From assembly GCF_004962245.1 (NCBI RefSeq), contig NZ_SUHQ01000027.1, positions 1 to 64,000 of the forward strand: a DNA stretch of 64,000 nt, given 5' to 3'. The translations under genes were made by a program, and so were the position numbers. Origin of the DNA: Mesorhizobium sp. GTDB taxonomy: Bacteria; Pseudomonadota; Alphaproteobacteria; Rhizobiales; Rhizobiaceae. A model generated the notes under the pieces. The model saw only the letters and a program-made list of their open reading frames with translations. It had not been told where the DNA came from and ran no database searches. This document shows positions 51,895 through 60,508 of the stretch, piece after piece (the stretch's first letter is position 1; the number at the start of each line of letters is the position of its first letter).

Positions 51895-52365
51895 ATGACG
51901 GTCGACGATCCGTTCAAGCACTCGACCTTGGGCTCCAGCATATTCTACAAGGATCCGCGCGCCGCATTGATCTGGCTTGAAAAGGCCTTCGGCTTCGAGC
52001 CGAGCATGGTGGTCAGCGACGCCGATGGCAGGCTCGTCCATTCCGAGATGCGGTTCGGTGACGGCTATATCATCGTCGATTCCGAATGGGCCGACCATGT
52101 CGCCAGCCCCGCTTCGCTTGGAGGCAAGAACACGCAGTCGGTCTATGTGCGCCTGAAGGACGGCATAGATGCCCACTGCGATCGCGCAAGGGCCGCGGGC
52201 GCCGGGATCGTCCAGGAGCCAGCCGACCAGTTCTACGGTGAACGGCAATACAGGGCGCGCGATCCTGAAGGTCACGTCTGGACCTTTTCCCAGACCGTAC
52301 GCTCCATTCCACGCGAGGAAGCGGAGCAGTTGAGCGGTTTGCGGATCGAGGGCTGGCACCGATAG
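51895..52365 (+). CDS. VOC-family (glyoxalase/bleomycin-resistance-like) protein
   Basis: This 156-residue protein has one glyoxalase-like domain: SSIFYKDPRAALIWLEKAFGF near the N-terminus, SEMRFGDGYIIVDSEW near residue 50, and RDPEGHVWTFSQTV near 122. The pattern matches the PhnB-like/VOC group, whose members bind small molecules or metal but whose substrate cannot be read here. It is short, soluble and lies between corC and lnt. Confidence 0.82.
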   Translation: MTVDDPFKHSTLGSSIFYKDPRAALIWLEKAFGFEPSMVVSDADGRLVHSEMRFGDGYIIVDSEWADHVASPASLGGKNTQSVYVRLKDGIDAHCDRARAAGAGIVQEPADQFYGERQYRARDPEGHVWTFSQTVRSIPREEAEQLSGLRIEGWHR

Positions 52366-52457
52366 CCGCTATAATCGGATCGCGCTCATCCGGGTTTGGA
52401 GCGTGGACCGCAGCCTGATAAATCTTGCTCCGTGATTCGCGCGACTCGGAAGCATTG

Positions 52458-54050
52458 ATGCAGCGCCTGGCCGGCCGGATAATTCTGCTGTGGGGTTGGC
52501 GACGCGCGCTCGTGGCGTTTCTTGCCGGGGCGCTGGCGGTTCTTGCCCAGGCGCCTTACGATTTCTTCGCCGTCTGTTTCGTTTCGTTTCCGTTGCTGGT
52601 CTGGCTCCTCGACGGCGCGACCGGCGAAGCCTCCGATGGCTGGCTCCGGCGGCTGCGGCCGGCCTTCGCCATCGGCTGGTGGTTCGGCTTCGGCTATTTT
52701 CTCGCCGGCCTGTGGTGGGTCGGCTCGGCACTTCTCGTCGAGGCCGACAGTTTCGCCTGGGCGCTTCCCTTCGCAGTGGTCGGAATTCCGCTGGTGCTCG
52801 CCTTTTTCTACGGCTTCGCGACAGCGGTTGCCCGGCTGCTGTGGAGCAACGACATCGGCCGCATCGCTGCCTTGGCCTTCGGCTTTGGCCTGACGGAATG
52901 GCTGCGCGACTTCCTGTTCACCGGCTTTCCCTGGAATGCCGTTGGCTACGCGGCGATGCCGGTGCCCTTGCTGATGCAGAGCGTGTCGGTGACCGGCATG
53001 GTCGGCATGAACGCGCTGGCAGTCTTCGTCTTTGCATTGCCGGCCCTGCTTGCGGCGCGCCGGCATGTCCGCCTGGGCGCGGCACTGCTTGCGGTTCTCG
53101 TCGCGACCCATGTCGGCTTCGGCTATCTCAGGCTTGCTGCTCCGGAGAAGCCGGCGGAGCGCAGCCTCGATGTCCGCATCGTGCAGCCGGCCGTCGACCT
53201 CAGCGAGAAGTGGGATGCTTCGGTGCGCGACCGCATCTTCGCCACCATGATGGGGCTCTCGGCCAAGACGCCCGAACCTGGCCATGGCAAGCCGCAATTG
53301 ATCCTGTGGCCGGAAACTTCCGTGCCGTTTCTTTTCACCGAACGTCCCGACGCGCTGACCGCGCTGGGAGAGATGCTTGGCGGCGGCCAGATGCTGATCG
53401 CCGGCGTCGTCCGGGAGGAGGGCGGCTCGGCGGCAAACGCCGACACGCGGTACTACAATTCCGTGGTGGCGATCGACGACAGGGGTGAAATCATCGACGC
53501 CGTCGACAAGGTTCATCTGGTGCCCTTTGGCGAATATCTGCCCTTCACCGACCTGCTTGGCCGCTTCGGGCTCGAACAGCTCGTCGCCGGGCCGATGACT
53601 TTCGCGGCGGGTAATGAGCGGCATCCGATCGTGCTGCCCGGTGGCATCCGCGCGCTTCCGTTCATTTGCTATGAAGTCATCTTCCCCGATCTGGTGGCAG
53701 TTGACGTTGCGTCAGCCGATCTTATTGTCAATGTCACGAACGACGCGTGGTTCGGTGACACGCCGGGTCCGTACCAGCATTTCAGGCAGGCGCAGATTCG
53801 TGCGGTGGAGAACGGGGTGCCCTTGTTGCGCGCAGCCAATAACGGCATTTCCGCCGTCGTCGATCCGCGCGGACGCATCCTCGATGCACTGGCGATCGAC
53901 GCACGCGGAGCCATCGATGCCCATGTGCCGATCTCCAATGAAGCCGTCGTCTCCTCCGGTCAAAGACGCGTTAACGGACTGCTGATCATGTTGGTGCTTG
54001 TCCTGGCCTCGTTCACATTGAATGTAAGGCAAAGGCTACGGGTGAATTGA
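52458..54050 (+). CDS. lnt: Apolipoprotein N-acyltransferase
   Basis: This 530-residue inner-membrane enzyme adds the third acyl chain to lipoproteins. Seven or so membrane segments fill residues 10-220, and a nitrilase domain (about 225-490) follows. It carries the catalytic Glu in LWPETSVPF near 280, Lys in VDKVHLVPFGEY and Cys in FICYEVIFPD near 400. One membrane segment ends the protein. ATG at 52458 was preferred over an upstream TTG because the latter lacks a binding site. It completes maturation of the lipoproteins encoded in this window. Confidence 0.94.
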   Translation: MQRLAGRIILLWGWRRALVAFLAGALAVLAQAPYDFFAVCFVSFPLLVWLLDGATGEASDGWLRRLRPAFAIGWWFGFGYFLAGLWWVGSALLVEADSFAWALPFAVVGIPLVLAFFYGFATAVARLLWSNDIGRIAALAFGFGLTEWLRDFLFTGFPWNAVGYAAMPVPLLMQSVSVTGMVGMNALAVFVFALPALLAARRHVRLGAALLAVLVATHVGFGYLRLAAPEKPAERSLDVRIVQPAVDLSEKWDASVRDRIFATMMGLSAKTPEPGHGKPQLILWPETSVPFLFTERPDALTALGEMLGGGQMLIAGVVREEGGSAANADTRYYNSVVAIDDRGEIIDAVDKVHLVPFGEYLPFTDLLGRFGLEQLVAGPMTFAAGNERHPIVLPGGIRALPFICYEVIFPDLVAVDVASADLIVNVTNDAWFGDTPGPYQHFRQAQIRAVENGVPLLRAANNGISAVVDPRGRILDALAIDARGAIDAHVPISNEAVVSSGQRRVNGLLIMLVLVLASFTLNVRQRLRVN

Positions 54051-54189
54051 CAGTCGACACATTAGAAACTCATACTGTAACCGCCTAAAATTTCTCGAAG
54101 TCGGTATGTCGTTCTGTTGGGGCACTGGCCGCCGGCGTTGTTTGGGCAGAAAAAAACACAAAAAGCCGGAAAAATTCGGCGAGGAAAAA

Positions 54190-54609
54190 ATGACAGAAGA
54201 GAACAAGAAGAAACCGAATCCTATCGACATCCATGTCGGAAGTCGCATCAGGCTTCGCCGCAATATGTTGGGAATGAGTCAGGAGAAGCTGGGCGAGAAC
54301 CTCGGCATAACGTTTCAGCAGATACAGAAATACGAAAAGGGGACAAATCGCGTCGGCGCCAGCCGTTTGCAGGCAATCGCCTCGATACTCGGCGCGCCTG
54401 TCGCTTTCTTTTTCGAGGACGCGCCGGGTCAGGAGCCCGTGGGCAACCGCGGATTTGCCGAGGATTCATCGATGGCTTTTGCCGTCGAATTCTGCGGCAG
54501 TCCTGAAGGTCTTCAACTCAACCGGGCCTTCGTCAAGATCGCCGACGTGAAGATACGTCGCAAGATCATCGAGCTTGTGAAGGCGCTTGCCGCCGACGAA
54601 GTCGATTGA
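54190..54609 (+). CDS. XRE-family regulator of the PraR/PhrR type
   Basis: This 139-residue helix-turn-helix protein begins MTEENKKKPNPIDIHVGSR. The DNA-binding domain (about 18-72) reads LGMSQEKLGENLGITFQQIQ, and FVKIADVKIRRKIIELVKAL lies near the end. In rhizobia, PraR/PhrR-type regulators with this form control quorum sensing, biofilm or pH response and lie next to metK, which supports the assignment. GAGGAA precedes ATG 54190; an in-frame earlier start is Lys/Arg-rich and unlike protein. Confidence 0.88.
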   Translation: MTEENKKKPNPIDIHVGSRIRLRRNMLGMSQEKLGENLGITFQQIQKYEKGTNRVGASRLQAIASILGAPVAFFFEDAPGQEPVGNRGFAEDSSMAFAVEFCGSPEGLQLNRAFVKIADVKIRRKIIELVKALAADEVD

Positions 54610-54882
54610 CTGGGCCGATTTTGAGAGGTCGCTGAAAAGTCGAAAATGGCGGAGGCCGTCGTAGCGGCACGCAAAATTCTCGTGATCTCGTGCATCGTGG
54701 AATTTGCATTCCGTAGGCGTGCCCAAGAGGGGATCGATTTTGCTCGACGCCCGTCCTCAAGTCCTTTTTATTTGGGGATTAGGGCTAGGCACGCTGGCGG
54801 CATCCTGCCGCTGGTCACAGGGGTAGCCGATCACAGTGGTACAAGATAATAGCGTGATTTTCGTGGCAGAACGGCCGCATCG

Positions 54883-54911
54883 CTTGACGAGCGGCGCCCG
54901 GCACCGCTAAC
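54883..54911 (+). promoter_or_regulatory. Probable metK promoter
   Basis: CTTGAC (54883-54888), a 17-base spacer and GCTAAC (54906-54911) form a strong rhizobial promoter. Transcription would begin about 54918, putting the hairpin at 54925-54948 at the very start of the mRNA. The 270 bases before it (from 54610) hold no gene I can support. Confidence 0.65.
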
Positions 54912-54924
54912 ACGTGGCGCGCCA

Positions 54925-54948
54925 ATCGGCAGCTTGCCGATATTTTTT
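54925..54948 (+). terminator. Terminator-like hairpin in the metK leader
   Basis: ATCGGCA (54925-54931) and TGCCGAT (54935-54941) pair around GCT, followed by six T. The ribosome binding site AGAGGGGA begins only three bases later (54951). Such placement suggests attenuation or translation control, but no aptamer is obvious in the very short leader. Confidence 0.65.
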
Positions 54949-54963
54949 CAAGAGGGGACACCC

Positions 54964-56253
<1,290 letters not shown>

Positions 56254-56264
56254 TCGCGGCGCCC

Positions 56265-56996
56265 ATGGGCCCGAAAGTCATGGATCCGAAAGAAATGGAT
56301 CCGAAAGATCGGCCAAGCCGCGCGACCGAAGCTTTTTTCGGTCGCCGGCGCGGCAAGACCATCCGTCCGCAGCAGGCGGCGGCACTGGAAAGCGGCTTCA
56401 GCACCTACCGGCTCGATCTGACGGCTGGACCGCCGGCCGAAATGCGCAGCCTGTTCGAAGCGAATGTCTGCGCTATTCATCTCGAAATTGGTTTCGGCGG
56501 CGGCGAGCACCTGCTGCATCGGGCGACGGCGGCTCCTGAGACCGGTTTTATCGGCGTCGAGCCTTTCGTCAACGGCATGGCCAAGCTGATGATGGCGGTC
56601 AGGAAACGGCCGCTTGCCAATCTTCGGGTCTATGACGACGACGCCACCCGCCTGCTCGACTGGCTCCCGCAAGCCTCGCTCGATGGCATCGACCTTCTCT
56701 ATCCCGATCCCTGGCCAAAGAAGAAGCACTGGAAGCGTCGCTTTGTCAGCCCGGTCAATCTCGACCGTTTCGCGCGTGTCCTGAAGTCAGGCGGAAAATT
56801 CCGCTTTGCCTCCGATATCGATAGCTATGTGAACTGGACGCTGCTGCACTGCCGGGCGCATGATGCGTTTGCGTGGCAGGCTGAAGAGGCGGCCGACTGG
56901 CATCGTCCCTATGAGGGGTGGCCGGGTACGCGCTACGAGGCGAAAGCTGTTCGCGAAGGCCGGCGGCCAGCCTATCTTACCTTCGTCCGAAGATAG
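56265..56996 (+). CDS. trmB: tRNA (guanine-N7-)-methyltransferase
   Basis: This up to 243-residue SAM enzyme methylates G46 of tRNAs. It has the SAM motif LEIGFGGGEHLLH near residue 73, PDPWPKKKHWKRRFV near 149 and a family end GTRYEAKAVREGR. The first 30 bases show three near-identical 15-bp units (ATGGGCCCGAAAGTC, ATGGATCCGAAAGAA and a third), each with an ATG, so the true start could be 56265, 56280 or 56295. It lies 11 bases after metK. Confidence 0.9.
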   Translation: MGPKVMDPKEMDPKDRPSRATEAFFGRRRGKTIRPQQAAALESGFSTYRLDLTAGPPAEMRSLFEANVCAIHLEIGFGGGEHLLHRATAAPETGFIGVEPFVNGMAKLMMAVRKRPLANLRVYDDDATRLLDWLPQASLDGIDLLYPDPWPKKKHWKRRFVSPVNLDRFARVLKSGGKFRFASDIDSYVNWTLLHCRAHDAFAWQAEEAADWHRPYEGWPGTRYEAKAVREGRRPAYLTFVRR

Positions 56997-57064
56997 GCAT
57001 AGTTTCGACAGCACGCATCGCGCGCTTTGCCGAGGCTGGAGATACCCCTCGTCTTTCGTCAGGC

Positions 57065-57229
57065 CTAGAAGCGGCCGATCTTGTCGAAGGCGCCCGGATC
57101 CACACCGAGATTGCGCAGGTCGTGCGCGCGCGGCTTGCGTCCGGCTTCGACGGCCCGCGAAGCGGCGACGGCGCTGCCGAACACTGTGAAGAAATCGCCG
57201 ATAGCCGAGAAAACCTTTCGGTTGCTCAT
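57065..57229 (-). CDS. Small basic protein of 54 residues
   Basis: The reverse strand between trmB and rimP encodes a 54-residue protein starting MSNRKVFSAIGDFFTVFGSA and ending DPGAFDKIGRF. It contains an amphipathic stretch, AVAASRAVEAGRKPR, and a conserved-looking LRNLGVDPGAF. It resembles the short DUF1127-like proteins common in Rhizobiales, but I cannot name its function. AAAAGG lies upstream of the ATG. It runs towards trmB. Confidence 0.65.
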   Translation of the reverse strand: MSNRKVFSAIGDFFTVFGSAVAASRAVEAGRKPRAHDLRNLGVDPGAFDKIGRF

Positions 57230-57389
57230 GATTTATGCCTTTTTTTCTGCTGCATGCGTGATTGAATTTGTGCAGCGCAACATAGATAGGCGCGTGTTCG
57301 CTGATATCCCAGGGACGTTGCCGCATGGCCGCCATGCGTCCTGTGCAACGCTGCCGCCTCCGGCACTTTCGCCCGGCTCTGCATGCGGA

Positions 57390-57418
57390 CTTGAAACGAC
57401 GGCCGCGATCGTCTATAT
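57390..57418 (+). promoter_or_regulatory. Probable promoter of the rimP operon
   Basis: CTTGAA (57390-57395), a 17-base spacer and CTATAT (57413-57418) match the rhizobial housekeeping promoter. Transcription would begin near 57425 and enter the rimP leader. Confidence 0.65.
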
Positions 57419-57424
57419 CAGGCT

Positions 57425-57518
57425 CAAATTCTTGGTCGGTATGGCGAAGAGTGGGTCCACCCGGTCCCGCTCTTTTTTGTTACCTGCCGAGCCGCACGAA
57501 GCGAGCGACAGAGATCGA
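57425..57518 (+). promoter_or_regulatory. rimP leader with terminator-like hairpin
   Basis: AGAGTGGGTCC (57448-57458) pairs with GGTCCCGCTCT (57463-57473), with one G-U pair and one mismatch, then TTTTTT (57473-57478). A conserved rimP leader RNA has been described upstream of this operon in alphaproteobacteria, and this fits as a transcription attenuator. The hairpin lies 40 bases before the ATG. Confidence 0.7.
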
Positions 57519-58175
57519 ATGACAACAACGGCAAGCGATAGCGACGACCGCATCATCCGCGAAAGCGGCATCGATGCGCGCATCGCGCTGATCGTACAGC
57601 CGGTATTGCGTGCCATCGGCTTCCGCCTTGTCAGGGTGCATCTGTCGGGCCAGAACGGGCTGACGCTGCAGATCATGGCCGAGCGCGAAGACGGCACGAT
57701 GACCGTCGAGGATTGCGAAGAAGTCAGCCGGGCGGTGTCGCCTGCGCTCGATGTAGATGATCCGATCGAAAAGGCGTATCATCTCGAAGTGTCGTCGCCC
57801 GGTATCGACCGGCCGCTGGTCCGCAAGTCGGATTTCGCGACCTGGACGGGCCATCTGGTGAAGATGGAAACATCGATCCTTGTCGCCGACCGCAAGCGTT
57901 TCAAGGGCAAGATCGGCGAGAGCGATGCGGACGGCGTGCTGATCGAGCGCGACAAGGCGGCCTATGGCGAGGAGCCGGCGGTGCGCGTGCCCTACGATGC
58001 GATCGCAGAAGCGCGGCTGATCCTGACCGACGACCTCATCCGCGATGCACTGTCGAAGGACAACAGGGCGCGCAAGGAAGCCAAGAAACGCCGCGGCGAA
58101 CCCGAAGACGCGCCAGAGGGCGTGCCAGAGGGGCTGGGACAGGGCGCGGAAGACGAAACCGAACAGGAAATGTGA
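57519..58175 (+). CDS. rimP: Ribosome maturation factor RimP
   Basis: This 218-residue protein is needed for 30S assembly. It has an alpha/beta N-terminal domain (about 15-100, EDCEEVSRAVSPALDVDDPI and LEVSSPGIDRPL near 80) and an SH3-like C-terminal domain (about 100-170). The last 40 residues are a charged tail RKEAKKRRGEPEDAPEG. ATG at 57519 was chosen from the family start; longer readings pass through the leader. It is the first gene of the nusA-infB operon. Confidence 0.92.
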   Translation: MTTTASDSDDRIIRESGIDARIALIVQPVLRAIGFRLVRVHLSGQNGLTLQIMAEREDGTMTVEDCEEVSRAVSPALDVDDPIEKAYHLEVSSPGIDRPLVRKSDFATWTGHLVKMETSILVADRKRFKGKIGESDADGVLIERDKAAYGEEPAVRVPYDAIAEARLILTDDLIRDALSKDNRARKEAKKRRGEPEDAPEGVPEGLGQGAEDETEQEM

Positions 58176-58223
58176 TTGGGCTGCCGGGCGCAAAGGCTCG
58201 GCAACAAGCTCGGGAGAAAAAAG

Positions 58224-59819
58224 ATGGTTGTAAGCGCCAACAGGCTTGAACTGCTGCAGATCGCCGACGCGGTCGCGCGTGAAAAGTCGATCGACAAGTC
58301 GATCGTCATCGCCGCCATGGCCGATGCGATCCAGAAGGCGGCGCGCTCGCGCTATGGCCAGGAAACCAACATCCGTGCCGACATCAATCCGAATACCGGC
58401 GAGATGAAGCTGCAGCGGCTGATGGAAGTGGTCGAGAAGGTCGACGACTATGCGACGCAGATCGCCATTTCCTCGGCGCGTGAGCGCAATCCCGACGCCC
58501 AGCTCGGCGACTTCATTGCCGAACAGCTGCCGCCGATGGATTTCGGCCGCATCGCCGCCCAGTCGGCCAAGCAGGTCATCGTGCAGAAGGTGCGCGAAGC
58601 CGAGCGTGACCGCCAGTATGACGAATACAAGGACCGCATCGGCGAGATCGTCAACGGCACCGTCAAGCGCGTCGAATACGGCAACGTCATCGTCGATCTC
58701 GGCCGTGGCGAGGCGATCATCCGCCGCGACGAGCTGATCCCGCGCGAGAACTACAAATATGGCGATCGCGTCCGCGCCTATGTCTATGACGTACGCCGCG
58801 AGCAGCGCGGTCCCCAGATATTCCTGTCGCGCACCCATCCGCAGTTCATGGCGAAGCTGTTCACCATGGAAGTGCCCGAAATCTACGACGGCATCATCGA
58901 GATCAAGTCGGTCGCCCGCGATCCGGGTTCGCGCGCCAAGATTGCCGTCATCTCGCGTGACAGTTCCATCGATCCGGTCGGCGCCTGCGTCGGTATGCGC
59001 GGCAGCCGCGTTCAGGCAGTGGTCGGCGAATTGCAGGGCGAGAAGATCGACATCATTCCGTGGTCGCCTTCGGCCGCTTCCTTCATCGTCAATGCGCTGC
59101 AGCCGGCGGAAGTCGCCAAGGTCGTGCTCGACGAGGACGCCGAGCGCATCGAAGTCGTGGTGCCGGACGACCAGCTGTCGCTGGCCATCGGCCGCCGCGG
59201 CCAGAACGTCCGGCTCGCCTCGCAGCTCACCGGCTGGGATATCGACATCCTGACCGAGCAGGAAGAGAGCGAACGCCGCCAGAAGGAGTTCGTCGAGCGC
59301 TCGGCACTGTTCATGGACGCGCTCAACGTCGACGAGATGGTCGGCCAGGTACTCGCCTCCGAAGGCTTCACCAGCGTCGAGGAAGTCGCCTATGTCGATG
59401 CCGGCGAAATCGCGTCGATCGACGGCTTCGACGAGGACACCGCCTCGGAAATCCAGGCTCGCGCCCGCGAATATCTGGAGAAGATCGAAGCCGAGCACGA
59501 CGACAAGCGCAAGGCATTGGGCGTTAAGGACGAGTTGCGCGAGATTCCCGGCGTGACCACCGCCATGATGGTGACGCTCGGCGAGGACGGCGTGAAGACG
59601 ATCGAGGATTTCGCCGGCTATGCAGCCGATGACCTGACCGGCTGGAAGGAACGCAAGGACGGCGAGACGAAGGTGTTCCCCGGTGTGCTTGCCAATCACG
59701 GCGTGTCGCGTGCCGATGCCGAGCAGATGGTGCTGGCCGCCCGCCTCAAGGCCGGCTGGATCACCGAAGACGAGCTTGCGGCCGAAGAGGTGCCGGCTGA
59801 CGAAGCCGTTGGTGTGTGA
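58224..59819 (+). CDS. nusA: Transcription termination/antitermination factor NusA
   Basis: This 531-residue RNA polymerase-binding protein has the N-terminal NTD (1-130), an S1 domain (about 135-200, GEIVNGTVKRVEYGNVIVDLG), KH domains (about 230-345, GACVGMRGSRVQAVVGELQGEKIDII) and two C-terminal helix-hairpin-helix repeats near 360-500. GGGAGA precedes the ATG at 58224. Position between rimP and ylxR is conserved. Confidence 0.95.
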   Translation: MVVSANRLELLQIADAVAREKSIDKSIVIAAMADAIQKAARSRYGQETNIRADINPNTGEMKLQRLMEVVEKVDDYATQIAISSARERNPDAQLGDFIAEQLPPMDFGRIAAQSAKQVIVQKVREAERDRQYDEYKDRIGEIVNGTVKRVEYGNVIVDLGRGEAIIRRDELIPRENYKYGDRVRAYVYDVRREQRGPQIFLSRTHPQFMAKLFTMEVPEIYDGIIEIKSVARDPGSRAKIAVISRDSSIDPVGACVGMRGSRVQAVVGELQGEKIDIIPWSPSAASFIVNALQPAEVAKVVLDEDAERIEVVVPDDQLSLAIGRRGQNVRLASQLTGWDIDILTEQEESERRQKEFVERSALFMDALNVDEMVGQVLASEGFTSVEEVAYVDAGEIASIDGFDEDTASEIQARAREYLEKIEAEHDDKRKALGVKDELREIPGVTTAMMVTLGEDGVKTIEDFAGYAADDLTGWKERKDGETKVFPGVLANHGVSRADAEQMVLAARLKAGWITEDELAAEEVPADEAVGV

Positions 59820-59857
59820 GGTGAAACCGCATCGCACACAACCCGCCCTTGGACGAG

Positions 59858-60508
59858 ATGAACGATCGCACTTGCATCGTCACACGCAGACAGGCCGAAC
59901 CGGATGAACTGATCCGCTTCGTCGTCGGCCCGGATTCGGCCGTCGTTCCGGATATCAAGAAAAACCTGCCCGGCCGCGGTTGCTGGGTGACGGCCGACCG
60001 CCTACATATCGACAAGGCGGCAGCGAAGAACCTGTTCGCTCGCGCCTTTAAGGCGCAGGTGGCCGTGCCGACCGATCTCGGCGGCATGGTCGACGGGCTG
60101 CTTTCCAGATCCGCTCTGGGAATGCTCGGTCTTGCCCGCAAGGCAGGCGCGATTGCGCTCGGCGCTACCAAGGTCGAGAGCGCGGTGCGTGGCGGGCTGG
60201 CGCTTTTCGTGCTCCATGCAGCCGAGGCGTCCGAAGACGGCGTGCGCAAGATCAGCCAGGCGCGGCGGGCAACCGTCCACCTCGGCGGTCCCGCCATCCT
60301 TGCCTACAAACTTTTCTCCGAGGCCGAGTTGAGCTTGGCATTGGGGGGTACAAATGTGATACATGCTGCCGTTCTCGCGGGAGACGCGGGCAGGGCGGTC
60401 CAGAAGCGCATGGTTGCGCTCGACCGATATCGGGGCGGTTCCCCGGACGATCTGGCAATGCTTGCGGCCGTTGCTGACGAAGATGATGCCGCAGAGGATA
60501 TGGAATGA
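59858..60508 (+). CDS. RNA-binding protein, YlxR domain fused to L7Ae-like domain
   Basis: This 216-residue fusion has a YlxR/DUF448 domain (about 1-75, CIVTRRQAEPDELIRF with GRGCWV) and an L7Ae/L30e-like domain (about 85-180, GLARKAGAIALGATKV and ALFVLHAAEAS). In Gram-positive bacteria these are separate genes, ylxR and ylxQ; fusion is usual in alphaproteobacteria. The ATG at 59858 was preferred; a TTG at 59849 would add three residues. The stop overlaps the infB start by four bases. Confidence 0.88.
   Translation: MNDRTCIVTRRQAEPDELIRFVVGPDSAVVPDIKKNLPGRGCWVTADRLHIDKAAAKNLFARAFKAQVAVPTDLGGMVDGLLSRSALGMLGLARKAGAIALGATKVESAVRGGLALFVLHAAEASEDGVRKISQARRATVHLGGPAILAYKLFSEAELSLALGGTNVIHAAVLAGDAGRAVQKRMVALDRYRGGSPDDLAMLAAVADEDDAAEDME

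Noticed and set aside
54610..54880. SAM-II or other SAM riboswitch upstream of metK
   Set aside because: I looked for the conserved SAM-II pseudoknot segments and did not find them; the likely promoter also lies downstream of this stretch.
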